A stretch of DNA of 64,000 nt from NCBI GenBank assembly GCA_902362805.1, contig CABIXY010000004.1, positions 124,001 to 188,000 on the forward strand, written 5' to 3'. Shown one piece after another: positions 1-12,200 of this stretch (its first letter is position 1; each line of letters opens with the position of its first letter). Origin of the DNA: Eubacteriaceae bacterium (GTDB lineage Bacteria > Bacillota > Clostridia > Peptostreptococcales > Anaerovoracaceae). The notes below the pieces were generated by a model that worked only from the letters and a program-made list of their open reading frames with translations, was not told the origin of the DNA and ran no database searches. A program made the translations under genes and the position numbers.

Positions 1-121
1 AAATCTGTTCTTTTACATCTGTTGAAAATTCTATATCTCTACGCTCTGCCTGAGCGATCCGTTCCTGCGTATATTCCTGCATTTTCTGTGTTTCTCTACC
101 TATTATCCTGTTTCTTGCCAT
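1..121 (-). CDS. Small hypothetical element protein, 3' end outside window
   Basis: An open frame starts with ATG at 119-121 behind a clear AGGAGG site and runs off the left edge after 40 codons. The visible part begins MARNRIIGRETQ and is rich in Glu, Gln, Arg and Lys, so it is probably a charged helical protein. It lies 81 bp downstream of the helicase gene on the same strand and looks like the next gene of the transfer-element operon. No family is recognised and the missing C-terminus could change the reading. Confidence 0.6.
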   Translation of the reverse strand, partial: MARNRIIGRETQKMQEYTQERIAQAERRDIEFSTDVKEQI

Positions 122-202
122 ATAAGTTCCTCCTGTATTCTGAAAGATGGCATAACCCACAGAACATTCTTTCTGCCAGATTATGCCATCTTCCTTGTTA
201 TC

Positions 203-3200
203 TTATTCCAGACCGAAATCCCGTTTTCTGTTTTCCTTGCCAGTTTCACTTTCCCGCTGACTCTTTTCTTTATAAATCTGCAGTTTTTCATGGATAGAAC
301 CACGTGCCGGTCTTTCTTCTTTCTCATCTGATTCAGATACCTCTGCTTCTGCATCTTCACGTTCATCCATATTAAGCAATGCATTTAGCTCTGACAGTCG
401 CTCCAGTTTCTGGTTCAACTCCTCTTCTTTTGGAAATGGCTTTCCAACCTCTTCTTTTGCATTTGCAAGCTGTTCATATACTGTTTCCAGTCTTTGTTGT
501 GCTTCTGAAAGCTTCTCTGGATAACTGTCCAACAGATTGTTGATACGGGTAATATTTCCAAGTGCATCTGCTCCAAGATGAACTTTCGAGACAGCCTCAT
601 GTTTGACAGATAGAATAAATTCTTTACTCCATCCATCAAACTGAATCCTCATATTGAATCCCTGATAGTTTCCGATATCCATCGCAGCATCTACAGCTTT
701 AATATCTTTACATACCGCCAGAAGTGCTGCTCCTGCCTCTTTCTTTTCTGTGAACACTTTGCCACCAATCTCCATAGTAAACTGCTCTGGATCTGTGATT
801 TTATGCTCAGAATAATGAGCGATGTCTGCCTTGTAGCTGTCAATGATTTCTGTCAGTTTTGCAATCTGTTGTGGAAAATTCCTTGCAATATCATCTTCCA
901 GGCGGTACTGATTATTCATGTGGTTAGCTTTTAAAAGCTTTAATTTCGCCACATCAACATCCAATGCCATCTTCTCTTTTACCGCCGGATTTCCGGTTGC
1001 AAGTGCCTTGACCTCTGCATAGGAAAGTGCCGCTTCGTCCACATCTTCACAGCTTCGCACAGGTGCTTTACTGGTCATAATCTGAGAAATGAATTTCTGC
1101 TTATTCTCGATCAGCTGCCACATGTAGCTGTCGAATGTGGATTCTGTTACATATCGGAAGATATGAACTTTTTTATTATGATTTCCCTGGCGGATAATAC
1201 GCCCTTCTCTCTGTTCCAAGTCAGATGGTTTCCAGCCAATATCCAGATGGTGCAACGCAATCAGACGATCCTGCACGTTGGTCCCGGCACCCATCTTTGC
1301 TGTTGAGCCAATCAAAAAACGAACCTGCCCGGATTTCACTTTTCCAAACAGCTCCGTCTTTTTTGCTTCTGTATTTGCATCATGAATAAAAGCAATCTCT
1401 TTTTCTGGTACACCTTTTTCCATCAGCTTGCGTTTCAGGTCATCGTAGACATTAAAACTGCCATCGCCTTTCGGTGTGCTCAAATCACAAAAAATCAGCT
1501 GTGCCGATTTCTGTGCTGCTGTGTCTTTCCAGATCTCATAGCTTTTCTCTGCACAGACTGATATTTTGCTTTCCGGATTGTCTGGCAATAATTCGTTCAC
1601 CAAACGCTGATCCAAAGCTAATTTTCTTCCATCATTGGTGATTTTCAGCATATTATCAACAGAGGCATCTACCCCGCCGTTTCTGACAACTTCTGCACGT
1701 TCCCCCAGACTTTCTACGATTTCTTTCTGCTGTTCTGTTGGTTTCAGCACCACTGTTTCATATTCTACTTCCGGCACAGGAAGCTTTAACTGATCGGAAG
1801 TTTTGATATCTGCAATCTCCTTGAACATATTCATCAACTCCGGAATATTATAAAACCGTGCAAATCTTGACTTTGCACGGTAGCCTGTTCCTTCCGGTGC
1901 AAGCTCAATGCTTGTGACTACCTCGCCAAAGGTGGAGGCCCAGGAATCAAACAGTCCAAGGCCCATATTTTGTAATTTTCTGTTCTGCAGATACCGTTGC
2001 ATAACATATAATTCCGTCATGCTGTTGCTGATCGGTGTGCCCGTAGCAAAGGTAATGCCTTTTCCTCCGGTAATCTCGTCCAGATACTGACATTTATTAA
2101 ACATATCTGCCGACTTCTGTGCTTCATTCTGTGCAATCCCGGCTACGTTTCTCATTTTTGTATAAAGAAACGCATTTTTATAGCTGTGTGCTTCATCTAC
2201 ATACAAGTGATCCACTCCCAGTTCTTCAAACGTAACTACCTGATCTTTTTTCTCTTTCTGATTCAGTTTTTCCAGCCTTGTCTGCAGTGTCTTTCTGGTC
2301 TTTTCAATCTGTTTGACGGTATAACGTCCGCCATCCTGTTCATACCTTGCACTCTGAATTGCCATTTCCAAATCATCAATCTGCTTCCGTAACATGGCTT
2401 CCTGACGTTCATCAGAGATTGGAATACGCTCAAACTGGGAATGTCCAATGATAATAGCATCATAATTTCCCATAGCGATTCTGGCACAGAACTTCTTTCG
2501 ATTTGCCGGTTCAAAATCTTTCTTCGTTGCCACCAGAATATTGGCACCCGGATATAACTGCAGGAATTCTGCACCCCACTGCTCCGTCAAATGGTTTGGA
2601 ACGACAAAGAGGTTTTTCTGAGATAATCCCAGGCGTTTGCTCTCCATTGCCGCCGCTACCATTTCGTAGGTCTTTCCAGCTCCTACTACATGAGCAAGAA
2701 GCACATTCTCTCCATAAAGCTGATGTGCGACAGCGTTTTTCTGATGTGGGCGAAGTTCAATTTCCGGATTCATTCCTGGGAAAGTCAAATGACTGCCATC
2801 GTATTCACGGGGACGGATGCTGTTAAATCGTTCATTGTACACTTTTACCAGCCTCTCTCGTCTCTGCTGGTCTTTAAAAATCCAGTCCTTAAATGCTGCT
2901 TTCATGGCATCCTGCTTCTGTGATGCCAGCATGGTTTCTTTCTTATTAAGGACACGGATCTCATCACCATTTTCATTGACACTCTTATCATAGATGCGTA
3001 CATCTTTCAGGTTCAGGGTATCTTCCAGAATCTTATAGGCATTTGCTCTCTCAGTTCCATACGTTGCATAGGCAAACGCATTTTGGGGACTGTCGGCATT
3101 CTTTCCTGTAATCCTCCACTCACCATTTACCTCAGAGAATTTCACCTGTATTTCTTTCTGAAGCAGATACCATGGTGTATGCAATGTTTCTTGCATAAAA

Positions 3201-6200
3201 TCCTGATAATCCGAAGGTTCAATCCAGGTAGCTCCAATACGCACTTCAATCTCCGATGCTTCCAGATCTCTCGGCTGAACTGCCTCTAGTGCACGCACAT
3301 TCGATGTGAATTCCGGATGATTCTCTGCAAAAGTTCTCGCAGTGTTTAATTTATCCCTGACATTTCCTGACAGATATTCATCTCCACTTTCCCACTGGTC
3401 TGTCAGTGGATTCTTAAAAATAACTCCGACCAGTTCTTCTGTGATTTTCTCTTCACTCTTTCCGGTCAGCTCTGCCATATAAGGAAGGTCTACCTTTGCT
3501 CTTTCGTTAAGAGACAATGCAAGTGCTTCTGTTGCTGTCTCCACGCTTGTCACAGCAACCGCCTTTTTAATGGTTCGCTTAGTAAACATGTCTGCTTTCC
3601 GTTTTAGCGTTCCATCTTCATTCAAGTCTTCCAGTGAACACAGCAGACAATAAGAAGAGTCATCAGAAAACGCCCGTTTGTTGGCATTACTTCCAATGAC
3701 TCCATACTTCGCCGTGTAGGTATCATATACCTGATTCAGTTTTTCCTGCTGTTTCTGGATTTCTTCATCTGTGACGATTTCCTCCATCTGCATAGCGATC
3801 AGTTCTCGGACAGTATCACGGATTGAAACCATCCCTTTTACACGTTCTGCAGTGGCGGCAGGCATTTTCACCTGATTCATCAAAGAGTTGACACGATAAT
3901 ATACCTGATCATCTACCACCGTATAGCTGTAATTTCTAACATTCGGATCAGCCGGAATACTCTCTGGCATCTCATCCAGTTCTGTTTCCACATCTACTGC
4001 CGGTACCATGCTTCCCTTAATTTGTTTCACAGCTTCTTGTAACTGTAATTCCAAATCAGCTCCTTCCATTGGAGCACATGTTGTTTCCATACCATACGGA
4101 CCGGACACTTCTTTCATCTCACCCAGAATCATTTCCGGATGCTGAACAAAATACTGATTGACCGTAATTCCATTGACATCACTATCCAGATTTATCCATT
4201 CCGGCATTTCTTTCGTAAGGCTTTCCCTCTTTTGGAAAAACAAGATATCAGCACTGACTTCTGTTCCCGCATTTGCCTTAAAAGCTGTGTTCGGCAGTCG
4301 GATTGCTCCCAACAGATCTGCCCGCTCTGCCAGATATTTCCGGACTTCCGGTGACGCCTTATCCATAGTTCCCTTTGTTGTGATCAATGCCGCCACACCA
4401 CCTGGACGTAACTGATCTATCGTCTTGGCGAGAAAGTAATCATGGATCATGAAATTGTAGCGATCATACTGACGGTCATTGACCTTGTATGCACCAAATG
4501 GCACATTTCCAATCGCCACATCAAAAAAATCATTAGGATAATCTGTCTTCTCAAAACCTTTGATCTGAATATTGGCATCTGGATAGAGTAGCTTTGCAAT
4601 TCTACCGCTGATACTGTCCAGTTCCACACCATAGAGTTTGGACTGATTTAGATTCTCTGGAAGCATTCCAAAGAAGTTCCCGACTCCCATAGACGGCTCC
4701 AGGATATTTCCTTTTGTAAATCCCAGATTCTCCAACACCTGATACATACTTTCAATCACAATCGGCTGTGTATAATGAGCATTTAACGTGGAAGCTCTGG
4801 CTGCAGCATATTCCTCTGGTGTAAGAACCGTCTTTAATTCCAGATATTCTGTCTCCCATGCAGCTTTTGTCTCATCAAATGCATCTGCAAGACCTCCCCA
4901 GCCGACGTACCTGGATAAGATTTTCTGTTCCTCTGATGTCGCATTGCGGTTCTCATCCTCACATTTCTTTAACAACTGGATAGCCATGATATTGGCTCGG
5001 AATTTCTCCTTCGGTGTTCCCTGTCCAAGTTCATCATCTGTGATACGGAAGTTCGTTGCTTGAATCGGTTCTGCTATTCCGTTAATCTCTTCCAAAGATT
5101 CTTTTTCTTCCGATACCTCAGCTTCTCCCGATAATTCTTTTTCTTTTTTATCATAATCTGTCCACACACGTTGAGAAATAGCAGTAAAATACGAGGACTC
5201 TTCCTCCATAATTTCTTCCCTGATTTCCCGTAATTCATCTAAGGTATCCGCATTTACAGTTTTGTTGTGATAATGATAATAAAGTACTTCTTGTCCGAGT
5301 TTTACATCCAGACGTTCCAATTCTTGTGTTGACATTCGATTCCAAATATCATCTTTTTCCGTATGAATCGTGAAACCTTCTCCATCATCATGATATTCTA
5401 ATGTGTATTGAAGTCGATTCACTTCTCCCTTAACTTTGCAATCAAAATCATGGATTCTTGTTCTGGTACCGGACATATATTCTGAATCAACTAATCTCAA
5501 ATCAGTTATATCTTCCGCTGTCAAAGTATCCTGCTCCAGCTGTTCTCCTAACATCTGCTGTGCTTCTTCCAAATCTGCCAGTCTCTGTGCTTCCTGCCGC
5601 TCTTCATACTTTTCCAATTCTTCCGGTGATAAGAAATCATCGGTGCGGATCAGCTGACGGACACGTTCTGCAACCTTATTCCATTTTAATAGAATTTCTA
5701 CTTCTGGACTGCCAATCTTTCCTTTCGCAAGTTTTAATCCTTTTGCATCATGTGAGGCATCAGATTCATACGCTCCCGGTATCCCAGGTGATGCACCACC
5801 TGTTCCATACTCATTTTTCAGGAACTCTGCTGCATCTTTCATATCATGATGCTCCATGAAATACTCATAGATCCGGTTGCGCCCTCCGGCTGTAATGCCG
5901 CCTCTTCTAAGGACAGCATCTATTTCATCTTGTGTAATAAAGGAAAGTGCCGGACGTTCGACCGTAAATTTCTGGTCTACCCAGGAACGCTCCCTCTGAA
6001 GATCCTGAAAGCGTTGGAGATATTCCGGATTATGCTGAATCTCCCAGCGGTGATAATCTCCCGGATTCTCATCCATATATTTCTGCAGCCATTCAAAACG
6101 ATAGACAATCGCATCTGCTTCCTCTTGATCTGTCCATGCTCCACTCACTACATCCTGCCAGTCTGAATATGATTGTTTCTTTTCCCAGTTTCTGCAAGTA

Positions 6201-7885
6201 TCCCGAAAATGAAGTGCAAGAAGATTGGTCATTTCTTCCTGCTCCTGTTCAATGGCATTATTGGAGATAAGATTATCAACGTAATTTCCCTCCTCATACA
6301 TATCCCGAATCCTGTCAGCTGCTTCTTCCCACGTAACGATACGGTCAAAGTTTCTTCTTGCAGAGTCACCTCTCCGGATACGAATACCATCGTTGTCGTA
6401 CCAGATACTAATTTTCTGACCATCTATGGTAAATCCTTTTCCTCCAGTACCATATTCATCTTTCAGGAAGCTTTGCATTTCTTCATTATCCAGACCTTCA
6501 ATCAATCTTGCAGTAATGTGAAACAGTGTATTTTTCTGTCCGCTTCCTGTTCGGAGAATATCGTCTACCACTTCATCAGAAATAAGGAAAGCGGCTGGCT
6601 GTTCTAATGCAGCTGCCGCTTTCCTTATTTCTCCTAACTGTTCCTCTTGTGTTGGGAACAGACTTAACTGTAAATAATCTCCTGAATCACCAGCTCCTCT
6701 GCCTGTGCCTTGATCTGGTTCATGTGTCTGGTCCATGCCATCCCGTCTGCCATTTTGTCCGGTGCCGGATCTTTCTCCAGAAGTTCGTTCATCAGGTCGT
6801 CTACTCTCTGTCTTGCCTGGCTGTCGATCTCCATCAGATGACTGTCCAGACGGTTCTGCAGTGTCAGAATGTTGAACCTGGCTACTTTGTGATTTCTCAG
6901 ATACTCTTTCCGCATCATTCCGTACTTGCCGATGGTTCCTCTCGTCTCTTCCAGGCTGATATCCGGAATCTGATACTCTCCGTTCTGGCTGTAACTGATC
7001 TCTCTCATAGTCTGTTTCCTCCTTTTTTTCTTCTCTATCTTCTGTGTTATCTATATTGCTTTCACGAATTAACGTGCTAAATTCATTATAAGCTACTTCT
7101 TTTTCTTTTGCAACCATTTTCAGGTCATTTTCCAGATCATTCAGAACATATCGTCCAATCTGCATCAGGACTGGTCTGCTGATCTCGTTGACTGCACTTC
7201 CCAGATGTCCTAATACTTTCAGCTGATTGAAGTCCGTTATATGCCGAAAATCCTCTGCATCCAGATATTCCTGTACATCCAGTCCACACCTGTTTAGTAA
7301 TACATACCAAACACTATTGGTCATCAGTTCCCTGAATTCTACTTCCTGATTCTGTTCGTCCAGTTCTTCCAAAAATGTCCCTGTTACATCCAGTCTCAGT
7401 TCTTCTAATGCATCTGGAAGCCATTCCTGCATACTCTCCTTCGCTGCCTGATGCAGACTTTCAGCAAGTCCTCCTTCTGTATCTTCCAGTGATAACTGCT
7501 CCTGCAGATAATCTGCAACCAGTTGTTCACCTTCCATTGGAAGATTCCATAACTGTGGATCTTTTCCCAGATTCCGCACTTTATAAGTGTCCTGCACATC
7601 AAATACATACCGAAGTTTTGTTTTCGGTCCGGAAGTATTGTCAATCAAGGCAATCCCCTTAGATCCCTTTTTGATCCATCGGTACATCTTCTGATTCCAG
7701 ATTTCCATGGATGCTACGGCAGTTGCTTCCGGTCGCTGTGCATAAATTAAAAGCTGTTCTGGAAAAGTGTATTTGTACAGTTTGGATGCAGTGTTTAGGA
7801 ACCGCATCCATTCCTGCGGACTGGCAGCTACATCTTTTGCCACCTCTTCCGTCAGCTGTTCCATTGCATATAATTTATTTGCCAT
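203..7885 (-). CDS. Giant DNA methyltransferase / SNF2-type helicase fusion of conjugative elements
   Basis: This 2,560-residue protein is the large helicase-methylase found in many clostridial conjugative elements. The N-terminus (about 1-100) is an ArdC-like region typical of the family. Residues about 280-400 are a charged Arg/Glu/Ser linker. Two related modules, each with an EYGTGG motif, lie near residues 478 and 698. An adenine-methyltransferase core starts near 1060, with [14 protein letters not shown] for SAM binding and NVPF as the catalytic motif. A superfamily 2 helicase follows: Walker A variant VVGAGKT near 1730, DEAH near 1895, ATGTPISNS, and motif [13 protein letters not shown] near 2230. 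The start codon follows a GGAG site. The exact function is unproven; protection of incoming DNA or DNA processing during transfer is an inference from its place in such elements. Confidence 0.9.
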   Translation of the reverse strand: MANKLYAMEQLTEEVAKDVAASPQEWMRFLNTASKLYKYTFPEQLLIYAQRPEATAVASMEIWNQKMYRWIKKGSKGIALIDNTSGPKTKLRYVFDVQDTYKVRNLGKDPQLWNLPMEGEQLVADYLQEQLSLEDTEGGLAESLHQAAKESMQEWLPDALEELRLDVTGTFLEELDEQNQEVEFRELMTNSVWYVLLNRCGLDVQEYLDAEDFRHITDFNQLKVLGHLGSAVNEISRPVLMQIGRYVLNDLENDLKMVAKEKEVAYNEFSTLIRESNIDNTEDREEKKEETDYERDQLQPERRVSDSGYQPGRDERNHRQVRNDAERVSEKSQSSQVQHSDTAEPSGQSSDGDRQPGKTESRRPDERTSGERSGTGQNGRRDGMDQTHEPDQGTGRGAGDSGDYLQLSLFPTQEEQLGEIRKAAAALEQPAAFLISDEVVDDILRTGSGQKNTLFHITARLIEGLDNEEMQSFLKDEYGTGGKGFTIDGQKISIWYDNDGIRIRRGDSARRNFDRIVTWEEAADRIRDMYEEGNYVDNLISNNAIEQEQEEMTNLLALHFRDTCRNWEKKQSYSDWQDVVSGAWTDQEEADAIVYRFEWLQKYMDENPGDYHRWEIQHNPEYLQRFQDLQRERSWVDQKFTVERPALSFITQDEIDAVLRRGGITAGGRNRIYEYFMEHHDMKDAAEFLKNEYGTGGASPGIPGAYESDASHDAKGLKLAKGKIGSPEVEILLKWNKVAERVRQLIRTDDFLSPEELEKYEERQEAQRLADLEEAQQMLGEQLEQDTLTAEDITDLRLVDSEYMSGTRTRIHDFDCKVKGEVNRLQYTLEYHDDGEGFTIHTEKDDIWNRMSTQELERLDVKLGQEVLYYHYHNKTVNADTLDELREIREEIMEEESSYFTAISQRVWTDYDKKEKELSGEAEVSEEKESLEEINGIAEPIQATNFRITDDELGQGTPKEKFRANIMAIQLLKKCEDENRNATSEEQKILSRYVGWGGLADAFDETKAAWETEYLELKTVLTPEEYAAARASTLNAHYTQPIVIESMYQVLENLGFTKGNILEPSMGVGNFFGMLPENLNQSKLYGVELDSISGRIAKLLYPDANIQIKGFEKTDYPNDFFDVAIGNVPFGAYKVNDRQYDRYNFMIHDYFLAKTIDQLRPGGVAALITTKGTMDKASPEVRKYLAERADLLGAIRLPNTAFKANAGTEVSADILFFQKRESLTKEMPEWINLDSDVNGITVNQYFVQHPEMILGEMKEVSGPYGMETTCAPMEGADLELQLQEAVKQIKGSMVPAVDVETELDEMPESIPADPNVRNYSYTVVDDQVYYRVNSLMNQVKMPAATAERVKGMVSIRDTVRELIAMQMEEIVTDEEIQKQQEKLNQVYDTYTAKYGVIGSNANKRAFSDDSSYCLLCSLEDLNEDGTLKRKADMFTKRTIKKAVAVTSVETATEALALSLNERAKVDLPYMAELTGKSEEKITEELVGVIFKNPLTDQWESGDEYLSGNVRDKLNTARTFAENHPEFTSNVRALEAVQPRDLEASEIEVRIGATWIEPSDYQDFMQETLHTPWYLLQKEIQVKFSEVNGEWRITGKNADSPQNAFAYATYGTERANAYKILEDTLNLKDVRIYDKSVNENGDEIRVLNKKETMLASQKQDAMKAAFKDWIFKDQQRRERLVKVYNERFNSIRPREYDGSHLTFPGMNPEIELRPHQKNAVAHQLYGENVLLAHVVGAGKTYEMVAAAMESKRLGLSQKNLFVVPNHLTEQWGAEFLQLYPGANILVATKKDFEPANRKKFCARIAMGNYDAIIIGHSQFERIPISDERQEAMLRKQIDDLEMAIQSARYEQDGGRYTVKQIEKTRKTLQTRLEKLNQKEKKDQVVTFEELGVDHLYVDEAHSYKNAFLYTKMRNVAGIAQNEAQKSADMFNKCQYLDEITGGKGITFATGTPISNSMTELYVMQRYLQNRKLQNMGLGLFDSWASTFGEVVTSIELAPEGTGYRAKSRFARFYNIPELMNMFKEIADIKTSDQLKLPVPEVEYETVVLKPTEQQKEIVESLGERAEVVRNGGVDASVDNMLKITNDGRKLALDQRLVNELLPDNPESKISVCAEKSYEIWKDTAAQKSAQLIFCDLSTPKGDGSFNVYDDLKRKLMEKGVPEKEIAFIHDANTEAKKTELFGKVKSGQVRFLIGSTAKMGAGTNVQDRLIALHHLDIGWKPSDLEQREGRIIRQGNHNKKVHIFRYVTESTFDSYMWQLIENKQKFISQIMTSKAPVRSCEDVDEAALSYAEVKALATGNPAVKEKMALDVDVAKLKLLKANHMNNQYRLEDDIARNFPQQIAKLTEIIDSYKADIAHYSEHKITDPEQFTMEIGGKVFTEKKEAGAALLAVCKDIKAVDAAMDIGNYQGFNMRIQFDGWSKEFILSVKHEAVSKVHLGADALGNITRINNLLDSYPEKLSEAQQRLETVYEQLANAKEEVGKPFPKEEELNQKLERLSELNALLNMDEREDAEAEVSESDEKEERPARGSIHEKLQIYKEKSQRESETGKENRKRDFGLE

Positions 7886-7902
7886 GTGCTACTCCTTTTC
7901 AT

Positions 7903-7931
7903 AAAATCAGGGACTGCTTGGCACAGTCCCC
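7903..7931 (-). terminator. Probable intrinsic terminator between DUF5688 and helicase genes
   Basis: On the minus strand GGGACTG (7924-7930) pairs with CAGTCCC (7910-7916) across a 7-base loop, followed by TGATTTT. It could stop or attenuate transcription before the helicase gene. The T-tract is short, so this is a moderate call. Confidence 0.5.
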
Positions 7932-7953
7932 TTAATATCATCGTTGTTTCTCT

Positions 7954-9042
7954 TTATAATGCTGTGGCAAGCTCTTTTGACTTATTCTTTGGCACTTTGT
8001 CTGCCTCTTTTGCCTTGATCTCTGCCTTGGCTTTCTCCAATCTTCCATGGATTCCACCTTTTACTTCTGCTTTTTCAGCTGCTTTTTCTTTTTCCAGACG
8101 TGCTTCCCTACGCTCAGCATTTTCCATTACTGCGGTCTTTTTATCACAGAACTGAACCTTATCAGAAAGCTGTTCCTGTCTTTCCACCTGTGTCTCATTG
8201 ACTTCCTGTACAATCGCATTTAATTCTGGAACCTGAAAAATTCCGTTATCAGGGAGAATCAACACTTCATGAACGGAAGATGGGATGACAAAGTAATCAC
8301 TTCCCAGGCATTCCCCAATCTGTTTACGAATATCTTCCTGCAGTAACAAGGAAGCTCCATTCATCTTAGCTTTGTTTGTCAGACAGAACATTGGGTTTTC
8401 CATGGCTTCCATATCCATTTTTTCATTCAGCAGGTTTTCTGGTTCTTCACCAAAAATCATAGATTTGATAATCTCATTCATATCCATAAGTGTGACACCA
8501 CGTTTTCGGTCTGCCATCATCGCATCCGCTTGAATCTGTTCGGCAGATACTCCCCACTCGTTCATCAGAGAAACAGTTACCGGAATACTGCTGATCCCTT
8601 CTCCATTTTCCTCCAGATTTACTGCATAATAAGCTGCAAAATCTCCGTGTTCTGTGACTACTTTATCTGCAAGAAGATCGGTATTCCATTCCTTATCACA
8701 AATTCTCATCTGTAATTTGTCCTTCATCTTTTCATAATCCAGAATATCTGGAACTCCCATATCAAAAAATTCTGCTTTTCCCTGTGCCTCAATACGCATA
8801 TCAGCCACATCGCTAACACAAGAGTCTACATCTTTTCCATGGATATATTCCTGGTAGAGGAAATCCAGATAGACTGTCGGTACGATTCTCTGATCTCCAT
8901 TCGGAATCGTAATACCTGTCAGCTTCAAACCATTGTTTTTTTCTACTTCCTGCAGTTTAATTTCTGCGTCCTTATAAGACTCTGGCAGATACTCCTTTAC
9001 ATTGTTTTTGACATATTCATAAAATTCTTTTCTGTTCATCAT
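7954..9042 (-). CDS. DUF5688 family element protein
   Basis: A 362-residue soluble protein of the DUF5688 type, common in conjugative elements of gut clostridia and of unknown function. The N-terminal half carries the family look (short helices, acidic, with a NGDQRIVPTVYLD segment). The last 70 residues are a Lys/Glu/Ala-rich helix, probably coiled coil. There is no signal peptide or membrane segment. Two adjacent ATG codons (9042 and 9039) follow an AAAGGGG site, so either could be used. The gene starts 6 bp after a 46-codon gene and is probably coupled to it. Confidence 0.75.
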   Translation of the reverse strand: MMNRKEFYEYVKNNVKEYLPESYKDAEIKLQEVEKNNGLKLTGITIPNGDQRIVPTVYLDFLYQEYIHGKDVDSCVSDVADMRIEAQGKAEFFDMGVPDILDYEKMKDKLQMRICDKEWNTDLLADKVVTEHGDFAAYYAVNLEENGEGISSIPVTVSLMNEWGVSAEQIQADAMMADRKRGVTLMDMNEIIKSMIFGEEPENLLNEKMDMEAMENPMFCLTNKAKMNGASLLLQEDIRKQIGECLGSDYFVIPSSVHEVLILPDNGIFQVPELNAIVQEVNETQVERQEQLSDKVQFCDKKTAVMENAERREARLEKEKAAEKAEVKGGIHGRLEKAKAEIKAKEADKVPKNKSKELATAL

Positions 9043-9048
9043 ACGCTT

Positions 9049-9189
9049 TTACCCCTTTCTGATCATGTGATGGTTCATTCTTTTTCTGCTGACCATCTGC
9101 TCAGCTTTCTTCTGATAAGCCATCATTCTCTTTAAAGTTTTCTCCTGGTTTTTTCGTGCTTCCTGTCTTTTTTCCATTGCTTTCATCAT
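9049..9189 (-). CDS. Small basic hypothetical protein (46 aa)
   Basis: An ATG at 9189 follows AAAGGAACAGAAAACT, and the frame runs 46 codons to TAA at 9049. The protein is very rich in Lys, Arg, Met and Gln and is predicted to be one long helix. The stop codon is part of the ribosome site of the DUF5688 gene, which suggests translational coupling. No family is recognised. The coding call rests on spacing, ribosome site and position. Confidence 0.55.
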   Translation of the reverse strand: MMKAMEKRQEARKNQEKTLKRMMAYQKKAEQMVSRKRMNHHMIRKG

Positions 9190-9223
9190 AGTTTTCTGTT
9201 CCTTTCTGTGTTTTTTTGTATGA

Positions 9224-9250
9224 AAAAGGGAGCCTCACATAGAAGCTCCC
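9224..9250 (-). terminator. Intrinsic terminator after the adhesin gene
   Basis: On the minus strand GGGAGC (9245-9250) and GCTCCC (9228-9233) form a stem, extended by imperfect pairs, followed by TTTTTC. It sits 27 bp past the adhesin stop codon and matches a rho-independent terminator. The 46-codon gene begins beyond it, so read-through or a separate promoter is needed downstream. Confidence 0.7.
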
Positions 9251-9276
9251 AATCATAACCGTTGGTTTTAATTTCC

Positions 9277-12200
9277 TTATTTGCTTTTTCTTTTTCTGCT
9301 GATATAAAGTCCTGCCATACCTCCTGTGGAGATTACCAGAAGCAGGATCGGCAGCCAGATATTCGTACTGTCACCTGTTTTCGGTGCGTTTGATACCTTT
9401 GTCTCTTCATGGGACTGTGGTATATCCGGTGTGTTCGGTGTTTCTGGAACTTCCGGTTTCTCATTTGTCAGATTAAAGGTAACTTCTACAACCGGTGTAC
9501 TGTCATCTGCATAGGCAAATGTCACTTCATGCTTGGTCTGATCCAGTGTGTATCCGTCCAGTGTCTTTGTTTCCACCAGATAATACTTGATAGCGGTATC
9601 ATATTTGCCGTTCTTAAATGTGGCAATCTCATACAGCTTACTTTCTGCATGACCGGCAGCATCTGTCTTTAAGGTTTCCAGAACTTTTCCTTTGCTGTCA
9701 CGAAGTTCAAATTCTACCCCTTTCAGTGGTTCTCCTGATGATTTATCTGTCTTATTGAGAATCACTTTTCCCTTGGCAGTATCATCTTTCATAGCCACTT
9801 TCTGGATTTCTCCGGTATCTTTCACCTCAAATGTCACATCGGCTGTCAGAAGATATCCTTTCGATGCCTGCTCTTCACGTAAGGTATATTTACCGATTGG
9901 CAGTTTTTCAATATAGTGTGCTTCCTCTGTGGAAGTCCAGCTCTCTACTACCTGATCATCCTTATCGAGAATCGTCAGTTTCGCACCCGGAATCTCAGTT
10001 TCTCTTGTGATATCCGTCTTACTGATCTGCACTTTTGTCACATCATCTTTCATCTCTACTTTCTGAATCTCAGCTGTATTTTCTACTGTAAAGGTAATAC
10101 TTTCTGCAGTGACATATCCATCTGCCGGTTTTGTCTCTGTCATGGTGTATTCCTTACCAACAACCAGTTCTTTGATCACATGGGATTCTTCCGTAGAAGT
10201 CCATTCATCCACTGTATTGCCATCTGAATCCGTCACTTTCAGGTGTGCACCTGGAAGTTCTTTACCTGTTGTCAGGTCTGTTTTGGTCAGCTCCACTGTG
10301 GTTGGCTGATTCTCAAAAGTAAAGTCGTAGCTTACTTCTGCCTGGTCTTCTCCGGCATATTCAAAGGTAAATTCCTGTACTTCTTCTGTTGTAACAAATC
10401 CGTCCGGCGCAAAGATCTCTTTCACATAGTATTTTCCATCTACCGGAAGATCTGCCGTAAAAGTAATCTGTCCTTTTTCATCCGTTACCCTCTGCTCAAT
10501 CAGACTGTCTTTCTCAAGGAGTACCTCGCCCTTTACATTTTTGATATCTTCACTGGTATAAAGACCGAAGACACCACCTGCAAGAACACGTTCTGTATCT
10601 TTTTCTTTCTTCAGAACCGTAACCTTTACTTTCTGACGGGCATTCTGCCATTTCTCATCATAAGTAATGACTGGTGTGTCCTGATCACGGTAGGAAAGAT
10701 CAACATATCTCGGCTCTTTGTCCAGCACATAACCATGGGCAGTTTTTACTTCCTTCACATAGTACTTGCCAGCCGGTAGATTTCCCATCTGTGCAATACC
10801 ATTGGAATCCGTAGTAATGGTTCCTACTTTTGCATCTGCTTTGAAATAATCTTCACTGACACCATCTGCCGCTTTGATATCTTCCGCAGCAAATACATCG
10901 AAAGTTACATCTGTAAGACTTCCAGTTACATATTCAAAGAGATGCTCCACAGTACCTTTTACATTGTCCAAAAGTGTCACTTTATCCAGAAATTCTCCAT
11001 TTTTGTTGATAATCAGAAGTCCTGTTGGAACTTCATCTTTCATCTCTACTTTCTGAATCTCGGCAGTATCTTCCAGTGTGAACTTCACATCCGTCGCTTT
11101 CAGATATCCATACGGTGCCATTTCCTCTCGAAGGGTGTATTCTTTACCCACAGTCAGTCGTTTGATCACATGTGGCTGATCTTTTACAGAAGTCCACTGA
11201 TCCACAACATTTCCTTCTTTATCAAGAACGGTGAGTTTTGCCCCATCCAGTTCCACACCTGTTGTTACATCAGATTTTGTGATTTCAACTGTTGTCGGCT
11301 GGTTCTTTTTCACTGTTTTCAGTTTTACTGTCTTCACATCCTGCCCCTGGTAAGAAGCATCCAGATTCAGAACTTCATCAGAGGATACAAATCCCGCCGG
11401 TGCTTTTAACTCTTTCACATAATACTGTCCAAGCGGCAGATCCAGCGTACATGCTGCAAGACCATCGTTATCAGAAGTCATTTCCTGCAGAAGTGTATCT
11501 GCCTTTACAATGATCTCACCTTTCTCATTCTTCAGATCTTCTGTGTTATAGATGCCAAAGACAGCTCCTGCTACGGTTGCACCATTTTCTGCATCCTGTT
11601 TTTCTACCTGGATTGCAACTTTCTGGCGGTCATCGCCAACCATCACTTCCTGTTCGATCACAGGTGTATCCTGATCCGCATAGACAAATGAGACATCCGA
11701 TCTGTCATGGTTCAGGACAAATCCTTCCGGTGCAGTCTTTTCTACCACATAGTAAGAACCAAGCGGCAGGTTATCAGCAACTGCTTTTCCGTCTTCCCCG
11801 GTCATTACCGTTGTTACCAGTGCATCTTTTGCATAGATCAGCTGTCTGTTTCCGTTTTCATCTTTCTGATAATCCGGTGTATAGATATTTTCAGCTGCAT
11901 AGACATGAAATGATGCACCCTTCAGGTATCTTTCTTCATAAACAAAATCCTTTTTAAATCCGGTCAGCATCTCACCTTTTTTATAGATCGTCAGCTTTCC
12001 TTTTACCGGATGGTTCTCGTAGTCTACCGTAATAATGGCATCTCCGCTCTCAGAATCCATCTGGTATGCTGTATTTGCATCCACCGCAATCTCTACATAG
12101 TTCTTATTGATTGTGTACCCTTCCGGTGCGTTGACTTCCTCAATCCGGTAATGTCCGATCTTCAGATTCTTCGGCATGATCAGATATCCCTGACTGTCCG

